Shown piece after piece: positions 12,011-22,000 of a stretch of 28,841 nt of DNA (position 1 is its first letter; the number at the start of each line of letters is the position of its first letter). The stretch spans positions 1 through 28,841 of IMG/VR virus record IMGVR_UViG_3300025120_000372; one strand, written 5' to 3'. Both the position numbers and the translations under genes were made by a program. The notes under the pieces were generated by a model. It saw only the letters and a list, made by a program, of their open reading frames with translations. It was not told where the DNA came from and ran no database searches. The DNA comes from a virus.

Positions 12011-14479
12011 TTATCGAAAACCACCACCAGTTTTTACTATGCTTGATGGCGGCAACCACATATCTTTTCCAGTTTCTTTTTTCATTCTTCTTTCCCTTCT
12101 TTTAAGGTATCCAGGGTTTATAGTTTCTTGTAATTGATACCAAATCAAATAATTCATTGCTTCTTTTGTGTAAAACAAATTGCCAAATGGCACGTTGCCC
12201 TTGGCCAATCTAAGTGCGGAGCTTGCAAAGGCTACATCTTCTCCCATCAAAGAGCTTCTAGCTTTGAGAGCAAGATCAACCGCTTGGGATGCTGTACCAA
12301 TTCCAGGGCCAGCTAATGTTTGAAGTGTAGAACCGCCATAACGGTTAGCCTCACCGAACAAAAAGTCTCCATATATTCCAAGACCACCGCCTTGCAAAGC
12401 GGCAGCAATAAAAGATTCTGCGCTTGGTGGGCGCATTTCGTTTCCTTTAGCAACTTCTTTTAATTGCATAACATAATAACCAAGAACAGTTGTTCCTACG
12501 ATAGTATTGATCAGGCCCATATTAGCGCCCACACCACGTTTTAGCTGATCCCCTAGTGTTCTAGAGCCGTACCCGTACACTTGACGCCCAACTCCTTTTG
12601 TCAAAGCAGTTACCCCAAAGGATTTAAACTGGCCTATAAATCTAATAGCCTCACCCCCTGCTGTTCCTGGACGATAACCCCGCCGCATAATTGCACGTTC
12701 TCGCGCTCCTGGTGATGGAACAGAAAAATCGGCCTCCGATACAAGCAAAGCAAATACGTTCTCACGAATTGCAACATCTGGTATTTCACCTGGTATAAGA
12801 TACACCCTCCCATCAGGACCTTTCTTTGCTCCCTTTCGAGCTAGTTCCCATCCAGAGGCTTCTATTCCATAATTTTTAAGAATACGTTTTAAATCTTCTG
12901 GAAGCTTATCAAAACGCTTCGTTGCCTCACGACCAAGATCATTTGCAATCATCAAAGTAACACCACGTTTATTGCTTTCAGTCCAAGGTTGCAAAAGATT
13001 AAGCTTAAAGAAAAGAGACATCGCTTTAGCAGTCCTACCTGGAATATCATCAGCAGCGTTAAATCTGCTCATAAAATCACCTAACTGTCCCTCAAGACCT
13101 ACGCCAAGCCTGTCGGAGAACTCACGCATTTCACCTTTATTCATACCTCTAAACACAGCAGTAAGTCCGTCACTCCACGCATCAAGAAGTGATCTACCTT
13201 GATATATTCTGTTACTTGCAATAAATGCGACATCAGAAAGCGCAGACACCCATGCCCCGCCAAGCTTTGCCATAGTTTGCAAAGACCTATACCAGTGCAT
13301 TGCTCTAGCAATAGATGTATGAGATCCAATGTTTACATCACCGCTAACCTCTTTTAGAGCAGCTTTAAATGTTAATACATTTGCTTCCCGTTTAATTTTT
13401 TTAAGTTTTTTAGGATCGTTTTTATAGGTACTTTTCATGCGGTCAATAACGCGCTCAACCATTGCTTCAGGGTTAGTTCCAAACACATCCATAAGGGCGG
13501 TGGCTCTTGATGATGATTGTAAGTCTTGCATAAATGATTCGCGCAAGGATGCTTTTCCAAAACTTTGATCGTAATCGTACCAATCATTGGGGCTTTTAAA
13601 GGTAAAAACTCCTGATGCACTTTGTTTTTTAGCAATATTACCTGGCCCCTTAAAGGCTCTGCTTATTTCAGGTACATTTTCCTCACTCCTTCTTACGCCT
13701 GAAACGATAGCGTTATATGAACTTATTAAAAATTCATCTATTCTTTCGGGAGCAATGCCCATTTTTTCGTAATCTAATTTATTTTTAATTTCCTCATACC
13801 AGGCTTTATATCCAGCCTTGACTAACCTACGTGGATCGTGGCTTGCCTGGACAACTCTGCCTTCTTTTAATTTTATAAATGATCCAGCTTGGTTTTCTCT
13901 TAAAAGAGCCTGTCTTTGGTATTTAAACAATATTTTAGCTATATCTTTTGCATCTTTACTTGCGCTAGGAACTCCCTGCGGTTTCGCTCTGTTTAGATCA
14001 CCAAGAACATTTGCAACTTCTCTTTCAAATTCGCCTTTCATATTATTAAATTTTATATCAAGTTTAGATTTTTTTAAATCAGCAACTAAATTGCCTAAAT
14101 AAGAATACAATATACCGTTAGTAAGGGAATCAACAGACCGACCAGATCCGGCAAACGGAGTGTTAACTCCAACTAAAACACCTTCCAAACCCAATGAGGG
14201 ATCACCTACAATTTTATCAGCAGCCTCAACAAATGACATTATTTTTTGTTCTTTAAGAATGTTCATATATCGATTGCGTTTTTCAATCTTTGCTGAAATC
14301 TCTGCATCTTTCGCCATTGCCAAGCCTTTAGTCAAAACTTCGGCTTGCGCTTCTGCAAATAAACCTGGAATTTTTCTAGATTTTTTTTCTTCTTGTAACT
14401 CAGCAAGCATTTCTTTTAGCTGCTTTTCCGTCAAGCGGTCTTTGTTTACTAAACCTATAACTTTTAAACAATCTGCCAT
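12011..14479 (-). CDS. Internal virion/ejection protein, gp16-like second part, 822 aa
   Basis: A large, mostly helical protein starting MADCLKVIGLV and rich in Lys/Glu helices, with moderately hydrophobic C-terminal segments (LINTIVGTTVLGYYVMQL, about 650-670; AALQGGGLGIYGDFLFG). From its place between the gp15/gp16-like genes and the fibre, it is probably an internal core protein ejected with the DNA. I chose the ATG at 14479, which overlaps the upstream stop (TAATG), over a TTG at 14497. Together with the 629-residue gene upstream, its length (1451) is close to T7 gp16 (1318), so the pair may be a split gp16 equivalent. No lysozyme motif was recognised. Confidence 0.75.
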   Translation of the reverse strand: MADCLKVIGLVNKDRLTEKQLKEMLAELQEEKKSRKIPGLFAEAQAEVLTKGLAMAKDAEISAKIEKRNRYMNILKEQKIMSFVEAADKIVGDPSLGLEGVLVGVNTPFAGSGRSVDSLTNGILYSYLGNLVADLKKSKLDIKFNNMKGEFEREVANVLGDLNRAKPQGVPSASKDAKDIAKILFKYQRQALLRENQAGSFIKLKEGRVVQASHDPRRLVKAGYKAWYEEIKNKLDYEKMGIAPERIDEFLISSYNAIVSGVRRSEENVPEISRAFKGPGNIAKKQSASGVFTFKSPNDWYDYDQSFGKASLRESFMQDLQSSSRATALMDVFGTNPEAMVERVIDRMKSTYKNDPKKLKKIKREANVLTFKAALKEVSGDVNIGSHTSIARAMHWYRSLQTMAKLGGAWVSALSDVAFIASNRIYQGRSLLDAWSDGLTAVFRGMNKGEMREFSDRLGVGLEGQLGDFMSRFNAADDIPGRTAKAMSLFFKLNLLQPWTESNKRGVTLMIANDLGREATKRFDKLPEDLKRILKNYGIEASGWELARKGAKKGPDGRVYLIPGEIPDVAIRENVFALLVSEADFSVPSPGARERAIMRRGYRPGTAGGEAIRFIGQFKSFGVTALTKGVGRQVYGYGSRTLGDQLKRGVGANMGLINTIVGTTVLGYYVMQLKEVAKGNEMRPPSAESFIAAALQGGGLGIYGDFLFGEANRYGGSTLQTLAGPGIGTASQAVDLALKARSSLMGEDVAFASSALRLAKGNVPFGNLFYTKEAMNYLIWYQLQETINPGYLKRRERRMKKETGKDMWLPPSSIVKTGGGFR

Positions 14480-16368
14480 TATGACCCCGCTACGCAAGCA
14501 CTGGCGGCTTCTACGACTTCTACATAAGCTTCAGTTGTAGAAGCAATTTCTTCTAGTTCAGCTAACTGACTTAAATGATAATCAGTTAAACCATCATCTG
14601 CCCTAATTTGCTCAATCATTATTTCTTGTCTAGGTATTATGTAATCAAGTTCTGCATCTTCACCTATAGAGTCAAACTTTAAAAGATCTTCAAAATATGA
14701 ATCAGTTGGTGGGGCGTTGCCCATTACATCATCTACCGAAACACCTTCAATTTTAGTTCCATTGCGCGCTAATTTTTCAGCTTGAAGGTCTACAATCATT
14801 TTAGACAAACCACCATAAGCTTCAGCAGCACTTAAATTAAGTTCAGACATTTGATCAGAAACAATAGCCACTTCTTCATCAGATATATCTTTTACACCAT
14901 GCTCTTCTAATTCTTGGCGTATTCCATCCCGTCTTGAAATTTCTGCTTCGAAATCATTAACCGAATCATGGTAATCCCTCCAAGTCTGCGCGTCTTCTAA
15001 ATCATTTCGTGCAAAAATAAGATCGCCACGAGCTTCCTCAGAAAGAGCTTCAAGTAAAGCATCAGTATTTCTTTCTGGTAAGTACCCAGCTTCTTCAGCA
15101 AGCTCTGCCATATCGTCAAGATTTAATTTTGATTTAGTATTGTTTACCGGACTAACCGCAGTTCCTTTTTTTGTTACATAGCCAGCCTTCGGTTTAAACC
15201 CAATATTTATTAATTCTCCACGAAAGGTTGGATCTTGATCGTTTATGCCGCCTGAATTTTTAATGAATTGACTAAGGCTTACTGGTTTTTTTGGTTCTTT
15301 TGGAATAACCACATCAACCAAAACCTGTTGATCTGTTGCAAGTTGACGAACAGCAATTTCATAAGCAGTACGGAGTTTGGCGCCAGATGAAAGATCACTT
15401 GCTGTTTCCGCCTCTAATCTTTTAGTTGGCACAGTGGGCTCGGCTTCACTAACACGAACAGGAAGATCAATAGCGTCTAACTCAGTTCGAATTATACTTT
15501 CTAAGTCTTCCCCAACCGCATCTAGTATTGCTTTAGGATCTACGCGAGAACGTGCTACTGCACCCGCTACGGTTCCAATCCCACCGCCCAAGAAAAAACC
15601 AGCGCCCACATTAAGAAGTGCTTCTGACATTGTATAATCAAGCTGCTGAGATTGTGACAATGAATAATAAAAAGGCTCAAGGATTAAAGCCCCGCCAGTA
15701 CCCTCAATAGCTCCAACCCTAGCCCTTCCCGCAACCCTTCCATACCTGGCAACAGAAGCAGCTTTTGCTGTTGGTCCAACAATAGGAATAAACATTGAGG
15801 CAATTTCAAGTGGATCTGATGCAACGGCCAACATCCCACCACCAAACTTTGCTACGGTAGGAATTAAACCTGTCGGGCTTTTAGATATAATTGCGTTTCG
15901 AATTAGTTCTTCTTTTTTACCTTCAGCTAAAAGCTTGGCTTCTTCTGAAGAAGTCGGGGATTCAAACTTTAAACCAATAGAACTATACTGTTCATTTAAA
16001 TCTTCTGGGCTTTTTAACTTACCTTCTGCTAAAGCAATTTCAGTAAATTTATCTTTTACAGTTTCGGTTTGAGCATATATTTCATTGAGCCTATCGCTTA
16101 TTGTTTCTCGAGCTATAGGATTTACCTCTAAAGCTAAATCATATTCAAGATCTGCTTGAAGCTGTTCAAGCTCAAGAATTTCTAGTTTGTTTTCTTCACT
16201 AAAAACATCTGAGCTTGCACGAAACTGTTCTGCTTGCCTTGAAAGCAAGGTTCCAGCCATCGGCATAGCTGCTAACTCTGATACAGCCCGACCTAAAGAA
16301 ACGCGCAAATCATCAGCAGCGGTTATCCTATAAAGGCGATTTTCTGTATTAAGAGGACGGGGCTGCAT
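14479..16368 (-). CDS. Internal virion protein, gp16-like first part, 629 aa
   Basis: Helical N-terminus with a long acidic coiled-coil-like stretch (about 45-105), then a hydrophobic region: GGMLAVASDPLEIASMFIPIVGPT (about 174-198) and GAIEGTGGALILEPFYYSLSQSQQLDYTMSEALLNVGAGFFLGGG (about 217-262). The second segment resembles a motif I recall from large ejection proteins of podoviruses (an EGxxGxxLxEPxxY region before an SLLN...GGGI stretch), probably membrane-active during DNA delivery. The C-terminal half is acidic and helical. It is coupled to its neighbours by TAATG on both sides. It has no catalytic motif that I can identify. Confidence 0.75.
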   Translation of the reverse strand: MQPRPLNTENRLYRITAADDLRVSLGRAVSELAAMPMAGTLLSRQAEQFRASSDVFSEENKLEILELEQLQADLEYDLALEVNPIARETISDRLNEIYAQTETVKDKFTEIALAEGKLKSPEDLNEQYSSIGLKFESPTSSEEAKLLAEGKKEELIRNAIISKSPTGLIPTVAKFGGGMLAVASDPLEIASMFIPIVGPTAKAASVARYGRVAGRARVGAIEGTGGALILEPFYYSLSQSQQLDYTMSEALLNVGAGFFLGGGIGTVAGAVARSRVDPKAILDAVGEDLESIIRTELDAIDLPVRVSEAEPTVPTKRLEAETASDLSSGAKLRTAYEIAVRQLATDQQVLVDVVIPKEPKKPVSLSQFIKNSGGINDQDPTFRGELINIGFKPKAGYVTKKGTAVSPVNNTKSKLNLDDMAELAEEAGYLPERNTDALLEALSEEARGDLIFARNDLEDAQTWRDYHDSVNDFEAEISRRDGIRQELEEHGVKDISDEEVAIVSDQMSELNLSAAEAYGGLSKMIVDLQAEKLARNGTKIEGVSVDDVMGNAPPTDSYFEDLLKFDSIGEDAELDYIIPRQEIMIEQIRADDGLTDYHLSQLAELEEIASTTEAYVEVVEAASACVAGS

Positions 16369-18641
16369 TACTTGTTATACTCATCAATATATTTTTGTGA
16401 CTCTTGAGAATATCCCATTGATTCTTCAAAAACTCTTAAACCTTCGGGTGTTTGTTCATAAAGATCAGATACTATTTCTGGAAGTTCTAAAAATTTAACT
16501 TCAAAACCAGCGGGAAGCATACCTTTGCTTGTAACATAATGAAGGCTTAAACCATCTCCAGTGCTATTGTTTAAGAATTTTCCAGTAGAACTAAGGGAAG
16601 CAGCGGCAACCTCTCTATTAATAAACTCTGGAAATTCTTCTGTGTCTAATTCAACAAATGGAAGTTGTTTCATAATATCAATATCCATAAGCATTGATAC
16701 ATTTTTATCTATAACTTGTTCATCAAACTCCATTGGAACAACATATATTCCACTGCTATTAATAATTGTTTGACTGACCTCTGGTATTAAATCTTGAATA
16801 ACACCCTCTACAACTTCCGCAACGCTACCGCCCGTTTTAAGCCTTGAAATAGAAAGTTTCTCAACAGTATCAAATTGTTCATTAAATATTTGACTACCAA
16901 CTTCATCCCCACCAGTTAAGTATGCTACCCTATAGTCTTCTAAGGCAGCAACTATTTCCGCATCAACATCGTTTTTAGTTGTTGAAGGCTGACCAACGAG
17001 TAGTTCTTCCATAGTTAACTTTGAAAGATCGACTAATTCTTTTTGCACTACTACATTATCAGTGTACATTGCTCGGATGTACTCTGAATTTAATCCAGCT
17101 GATCTTAATTCTTGAATAAATTTTGGAGCATAATCTTCAAGACCTTCCCGTATTACACCAAAAGAAACAGTAGCAACATCTGAATCAAAATTCTCAATTA
17201 CACTTGCTAAACGTGCCGCCATTTGTTTTGGCATAACAGTTCTTAAATTTTGCGGAAGGTCAATTTCATCAAACCGTTTTTCCATAAAGTCTTGCAACCT
17301 TACCAAACCTTCAGAAAGACCAAGAAAATTGTTTCCCTCAATGCTTCCATTAATATCATCAACTATTCCACCAGCAACTTCATCCGTACCGACAACAAAT
17401 GCAGCAGCGTCTTTATTAAGGGCGTCACTTCTTTTATTAATAGTTTCAATCCAAAAATTTTCTCTTGCTTTAGCGTTAATAATATCTGTTGGATTGCCAT
17501 TAGCCTTTGCATCGTTAAATTCTTTTTCAAGCTCACTAGCTATTTCAAGTGTTCTGCCTATACTCATACTGTTAAGAGCGCCACGATTAGCAGCATCTTC
17601 ACTAGCATTACTCCAAGACTCAATGTATTGCTCGGCTTGTTCTTTAGGGTAAATACTTTCTATATATTCTTTATTAATTTCAAAACCAGGCGGAGGCTGA
17701 AGGGTTAAGGCCATAGCATCTATAGCTTCGGTTAAGTCTTTTGCAGCAACATTTTGCGCTCTATTTATTTCTTTATTTAAACTGTTTTCTAATTTAGTAT
17801 TGAAGGCAAGATTTGCTTCATAAGTCGCACCTGGCAATGGTGTTTTTTCATAAATTTTAAGAAGTGCTTTTTTCGTATTAATGCTACTTGCATTATCATA
17901 AGTGTAAATTCTGTTTTCTCGCACTGCTTTGCTTAACGTACTATCAGCAACCTTTTTAGCATTTTTTTCACTTACACCAAGAGCTATTAAATCATTAACA
18001 AACTTGCCAGCCGCTAGTTCAATTTTTTCTTCATTAAACCTTTCTGATAATGCCATATCGATTATTTCTTGTGCGCCAATTTCAGTAATTTCCTTTACCC
18101 GATTAGCAGCAACTACTGTTGCTTTTCTTGTAGCAATATCGGAATATCTACCTTGATAGGTCATTGCGCTATCGCTTAGTCGAGCGGAAAGAACACCAGC
18201 AGCAACAGGATCAATTTCCTGCAATGATGCAGCATACCCATTTTGAATATCAGCTATTGATTCTTGAAACACAGACATAGGCATATCGTCTTTATCAGCT
18301 TCACGAACAAGGTTTTGATAATCTTGTTTTGCAAGACTTTCTATTTCTACAACAGCAATTCTATTTGCAGCATCAAATGCGGCACGTTCCTCAATGTTAG
18401 TAGGCCCACCAGCCTCCCTAAGAGCCGTTAAGGTGGGTAAAGCGCCATCTTCGCGCACTGACTCCTGACCACGGGTTTCGGCTTCAGCAGCGGCTTGTTT
18501 AAAGGCAAAGTCAGACATACGGTCAAGTTGCTGAGAAATGTTCTGGCCGAGCCTTGCTTGCTCTCGCGCAGCAGCAAAATCCATCTGTTGGGGCTGTCGC
18601 GTTTTTAAACCAATTCTCTGATATCGTGGAAGGATTGCCAT
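16368..18641 (-). CDS. Internal virion protein, T7 gp15-like, 757 aa
   Basis: Almost entirely helical and rich in Ala, Glu and Gln, with an N-terminal signature of this class (LPRYQRIGLKTRQPQQMDFAAA). The length (757) matches T7 gp15 (747), and the position after the gp14-like gene matches the T7 order 14-15-16. In T7 these proteins form the ejection channel across the periplasm. The assignment rests on order, length and composition rather than a specific motif. The gap to the gp14-like gene is 9 bases. Confidence 0.78.
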   Translation of the reverse strand: MAILPRYQRIGLKTRQPQQMDFAAAREQARLGQNISQQLDRMSDFAFKQAAAEAETRGQESVREDGALPTLTALREAGGPTNIEERAAFDAANRIAVVEIESLAKQDYQNLVREADKDDMPMSVFQESIADIQNGYAASLQEIDPVAAGVLSARLSDSAMTYQGRYSDIATRKATVVAANRVKEITEIGAQEIIDMALSERFNEEKIELAAGKFVNDLIALGVSEKNAKKVADSTLSKAVRENRIYTYDNASSINTKKALLKIYEKTPLPGATYEANLAFNTKLENSLNKEINRAQNVAAKDLTEAIDAMALTLQPPPGFEINKEYIESIYPKEQAEQYIESWSNASEDAANRGALNSMSIGRTLEIASELEKEFNDAKANGNPTDIINAKARENFWIETINKRSDALNKDAAAFVVGTDEVAGGIVDDINGSIEGNNFLGLSEGLVRLQDFMEKRFDEIDLPQNLRTVMPKQMAARLASVIENFDSDVATVSFGVIREGLEDYAPKFIQELRSAGLNSEYIRAMYTDNVVVQKELVDLSKLTMEELLVGQPSTTKNDVDAEIVAALEDYRVAYLTGGDEVGSQIFNEQFDTVEKLSISRLKTGGSVAEVVEGVIQDLIPEVSQTIINSSGIYVVPMEFDEQVIDKNVSMLMDIDIMKQLPFVELDTEEFPEFINREVAAASLSSTGKFLNNSTGDGLSLHYVTSKGMLPAGFEVKFLELPEIVSDLYEQTPEGLRVFEESMGYSQESQKYIDEYNK

Positions 18642-18650
18642 TTTTTTACC

Positions 18651-19115
18651 TTAAATTACCTGTCCGTATCTATATGCACCAGAGCCTATTGTTCCAGCAG
18701 CAGATACATAAGAGTTTAATTGTGCAGCATTTCCAGCAGCTTGATATATACCAGCTTGTGCGCTGCCTTGCCCTAGCGCCATAACAGCATTATCGGCAGC
18801 TATATTAAATTCTCTAATACCCTCACCCATTGCAAACCTTTGTAGTGTAGCCGCAGATCCAGAAGTAGGATCAACACCGCCAGCCCCAGCCCTAGCAACA
18901 ATAGCAGATAATGTTTCATTTAATCTTCTTAATGCTTCACTGCCCTTTTGCTTATAAGCAATAGCCTGAGATCTGCCACGAAGCTCTGCTTGGGCAGCTT
19001 GTTGCTCATACTGACGCTTCTGGGCAGCACCAGCAGCTAATGTTCCAACGGCTGATATTCCAGTTGTTAATGCCATTCCCGCGCCAGACGCTAAAAATGC
19101 TCCTACTGCTGCCAT
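18651..19115 (-). CDS. Internal virion protein, T7 gp14-like, 154 aa
   Basis: It begins with a hydrophobic, Gly/Ala-rich segment (MAAVGAFLASGAGMALTTGISAVGTLAAGAA, split over residues 1-31), followed by a charged helix with QQAAQAELRGRSQA and further small-residue-rich helices. This is the layout of the gp14-type ejection protein that inserts in the outer membrane. T7 gp14 has 196 residues. It lies between the nozzle gene and the gp15-like gene, as in T7. Confidence 0.82.
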   Translation of the reverse strand: MAAVGAFLASGAGMALTTGISAVGTLAAGAAQKRQYEQQAAQAELRGRSQAIAYKQKGSEALRRLNETLSAIVARAGAGGVDPTSGSAATLQRFAMGEGIREFNIAADNAVMALGQGSAQAGIYQAAGNAAQLNSYVSAAGTIGSGAYRYGQVI

Positions 19116-19117
19116 AT

Positions 19118-21334
19118 CTAATTCCCCACGCTTAAACGATATTCAAGACCCAGAACGGTCATTTTTAATGGTACGCTCTGGCTTATTGTTATCTGTCCGG
19201 TTTGACTAAACCCTAAAAATCCATTTGCTGTTTTCATGCCAGTAAATGGAACAACCGACTTACCAAGTACATCTTCACCAAATTTTCTAAATGGAATTAA
19301 TTGTCCGTTAATTGTCATGTTCTGAGTTTCGTTTACAAGAGCATCGACTTGGATAATACGTTTTTTAAAACCTTGAACAGATCCAGAAGATAGCACTGGC
19401 TCAGAAGGCATTGTCTTAACTGTAACAGTGTAACCTAACCCAACCTCACCGCCCCTTGTTGTTGCTGGGGCCGTGGCAAAAGAAACAACTCCGTTTGGAG
19501 GAACCGTTTGATTAGGATCTACAAGACCATCACGAACTATAGAAACTGTTTCGCCTCTAAGATGTGGCATATGGATATTGGGGTCTGCACTTGTTTTGGC
19601 AGCATCGGTTGTAAAGGTATCGTCAAATTTTTCTAACGAATAACGAGGATTACCGTCTATTGTTCTTTTTACAATTACATAAACATCTGAAATTTCAACA
19701 GAGACAGCAACAAATTCTCCATCTGTTGTAAACCTACTTGGTGCAATAACATTCTGACCCACCAGGATAGAATAGACAGCCATAGAGCCATCTTCACCAT
19801 TAACAATGAATATACGGTCAGATTCATCTGTAGACGAAGCTCTACGCGCTGCCATGTCTATAGGCGTTTTTAAAAGATGAGAGCTTAGAGTGGATAAAGG
19901 CTGAACCTGGTAAGACGCTGTGTTATCTCCATACTGAAAAGCATTAAGAGATTTACCCTGTCTTTGAATAAACAGAGTTGCACCGTTTAGATCTTCAATC
20001 GGAATACCAGGTTTCGCTCCTAATCTTGTTTGAGGGCGCACGAAAAACGATGAAGGTGTGATTGGCGTATCAGTAGACTGAGTAACAGCAAACTCTGCTC
20101 CAGTAGTAAATATTCTTAAATCATTACCAGAGAATAAATTAATAATACTGTTTAATTGGTTTGTGTTTATTGTTGCTTCAACGCTTTCATCATCAAGACC
20201 AGTGCCAACATTGAAGTTAAAAAAGTCAATTACCTGGGAACCCCATATAGTGTTGATACGAGACTTAGACCCACCAAAATATAAACGTCCCTCATGGAAC
20301 GCCGCAGACTTAGCCCAGCCGCGTGTATTAGACCAAACATCTTCATACCCGTTTTCGCTTTCCCAATTTCCAGAGGTAATCGCACTACCATCAAAAAACG
20401 GAACCTCAACAACAGCCCTCATTTCTGTATTTGAAACAAACTCAACATAACGAGCGCGTCCGAATGTGCTTGTAACTTGAGCGTATGAGCCAACAGCAGC
20501 AGCTTCAAATGGTTGAACGCTATATGATGAACCGTTATTTGGCGCAGTGTCCCAAGCTGGATAAACTGTAGCAAGCTTAGAAGATCCTACATAATCTTGA
20601 ATAACTCTTGTTTGCCCAGCGCCAGTACCAGATGTAATTTTAACATACATTCCATTTGGTTGGTCATTAGCAGAAAACGAACTAGAAGATTTTAATGTAA
20701 TTGTACTTGCACCACCAGCTTGTGCTGTGCCTGTGTCGGTTGTTTGGGCGCTTGCTGTAATGGTAATGTTGCCCGTAGCGCCAGATGGTGTGATTGTAAA
20801 CGTAGGGCTATGAGTTGTTAAAGCATACGCATATTGAGGCACATTCTTTAATGGTAAGTTTTCTAATGTCCAAGATGTATCACTGTTTCTAATTAATCTT
20901 TTAGTCTGCAAATCTTCATGGCAAAGAATAAGAGTATCGACTGCCTGAGTATAATTTATTTCGTCTAACATATTGGTAGTGCTGCCCGTACCATCCGTAA
21001 TGTCAGTTGCAGTAATAAAATCATCAGTGCCGCCATTAAGGTTTTCTTGCTGAACTCCGTTTTTAAAAACAAAGATCTTTTGATGAACAAAAACTAAACT
21101 GTAACTGTCGGTAACACTAAATTCAAAAGGAATAATTTTAAAAACTTGAAACGCATTTACGAAATCATGGCAAAACTTGAGGCCAGGTCTACGTTTAAAA
21201 CCACCTTGCGGTTGAATAACTACATTTGTAGCTTCCTCTAAAGCATTTTGATATTGCTGTAAGTCAGTACGCGCACGAACCAAAGGATCAAGTTCACCCA
21301 CCGAAAAGTTGGTTTGGAATTGAACAACGCGCAT
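19118..21334 (-). CDS. Tail tubular protein B (nozzle, T7 gp12-like), 738 aa
   Basis: It starts with the well-known signature MRVVQFQTNFSVGELDP followed by RTDLQQYQNALEEATNVV and GGFKRRPGLKF, typical of gp12-type nozzles (T7 gp12 is 794 residues). The body is beta-rich with several aromatic repeats (GRLYFGGSKSRINTIWGSQV, about 350-370). It forms the distal tail tube to which fibres bind. The stop precedes the gp14-like ATG by two bases, and the ATG follows the gp11 stop closely. Confidence 0.93.
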   Translation of the reverse strand: MRVVQFQTNFSVGELDPLVRARTDLQQYQNALEEATNVVIQPQGGFKRRPGLKFCHDFVNAFQVFKIIPFEFSVTDSYSLVFVHQKIFVFKNGVQQENLNGGTDDFITATDITDGTGSTTNMLDEINYTQAVDTLILCHEDLQTKRLIRNSDTSWTLENLPLKNVPQYAYALTTHSPTFTITPSGATGNITITASAQTTDTGTAQAGGASTITLKSSSSFSANDQPNGMYVKITSGTGAGQTRVIQDYVGSSKLATVYPAWDTAPNNGSSYSVQPFEAAAVGSYAQVTSTFGRARYVEFVSNTEMRAVVEVPFFDGSAITSGNWESENGYEDVWSNTRGWAKSAAFHEGRLYFGGSKSRINTIWGSQVIDFFNFNVGTGLDDESVEATINTNQLNSIINLFSGNDLRIFTTGAEFAVTQSTDTPITPSSFFVRPQTRLGAKPGIPIEDLNGATLFIQRQGKSLNAFQYGDNTASYQVQPLSTLSSHLLKTPIDMAARRASSTDESDRIFIVNGEDGSMAVYSILVGQNVIAPSRFTTDGEFVAVSVEISDVYVIVKRTIDGNPRYSLEKFDDTFTTDAAKTSADPNIHMPHLRGETVSIVRDGLVDPNQTVPPNGVVSFATAPATTRGGEVGLGYTVTVKTMPSEPVLSSGSVQGFKKRIIQVDALVNETQNMTINGQLIPFRKFGEDVLGKSVVPFTGMKTANGFLGFSQTGQITISQSVPLKMTVLGLEYRLSVGN

Positions 21335-21335
21335 T

Positions 21336-21953
21336 TTAAGCCCTCACGTTGATTAACGAATAATCCTCAATAACTTGTGGTAAACTACCACGGCTATCAA
21401 TATTAATTGATTCACGCATTAGGCCACCACGATTTGCATCTGCCGGTGAGCCAAATGCTAACGCTCTAAAGTAATCTGATTTAGCAACTTGATCTGTAAT
21501 TACAAAACCTAACTCTGCTGCTAAAGCTGTACGAAGCAAACGCACAAAATAAACTGGCATTTTGCTTTCTAATACCGTTGCCTGGTAATCAATATATACA
21601 GTGTCAAAGTTTGTGTATAACTGATCTGCGTATATTTCCCAACCGTAGTTAGCTGGTTGTTGATTGGTTCCACTGCTAGTGAATAGTGCAACCACGCCAG
21701 AGAGCATATCGCCTGGAAGCTGATAAGCATACTTCCATTCATTAGTTGGAGCATCAGCTAGTCTAGCTAGCTGTGTTTTTTTAAGGCTCCAAGTCCACAT
21801 ATAGTTTGAAATTATATTATCGCGTAGATCTGGATATAAACGATCACAAGCAAGTGCTGCGTCTGTACCTTCTGTAAAAGATGAGATTGGTGATGCACCC
21901 AAAAGAATTAAAGCATCCGAGCAAATAGAAACAGAAGAATCGCCAACAGCCAT
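21336..21953 (-). CDS. Tail tubular protein A (adaptor, T7 gp11-like), 205 aa
   Basis: It contains the gp11 signature: SICSDALILLGASPISSFTEGTDAALACDRLYPDLRDNIIS (about 9-50), then WTWSLKKTQLARL (53-65). The length of 205 residues agrees with T7 gp11 (196). It forms the ring joining portal and nozzle. The ATG has GGAG 6 bases upstream. A GC-rich hairpin upstream separates it from the capsid genes. Confidence 0.92.
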   Translation of the reverse strand: MAVGDSSVSICSDALILLGASPISSFTEGTDAALACDRLYPDLRDNIISNYMWTWSLKKTQLARLADAPTNEWKYAYQLPGDMLSGVVALFTSSGTNQQPANYGWEIYADQLYTNFDTVYIDYQATVLESKMPVYFVRLLRTALAAELGFVITDQVAKSDYFRALAFGSPADANRGGLMRESINIDSRGSLPQVIEDYSLINVRA

Positions 21954-21976
21954 ATTTATCTCCAGAAGGTTGGAAA

Positions 21977-21994
21977 GGGGCGCCGGAGCGCCCC
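21977..21994 (-). terminator. GC-rich hairpin after the capsid block, possible partial terminator
   Basis: GGGGCGC / 4-base loop / GCGCCCC gives a perfect 7-base-pair, all-GC stem starting 7 bases after the stop codon at 22001. In the leftward direction it is followed by TTTCC, a short U-run. It sits between capsid genes and the gp11-like gene, comparable to T7 terminator T-phi just after gene 10. It probably lowers downstream transcription rather than stopping it. Confidence 0.55.
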
Positions 21995-22000
21995 AAGCCT

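Noticed and set aside
14479-14497. TTG start giving an extra N-terminus MRSGVI to the 822-residue protein
   Set aside because: The ATG at 14479 overlaps the upstream stop as TAATG, the coupling used repeatedly in this operon.
17250-17708. Plus-strand frame of 152 codons opposite the gp15-like gene
   Set aside because: Antisense shadow rich in Ser, Ile, Phe and Asn, without a start site; the minus-strand gene has the correct length and context.
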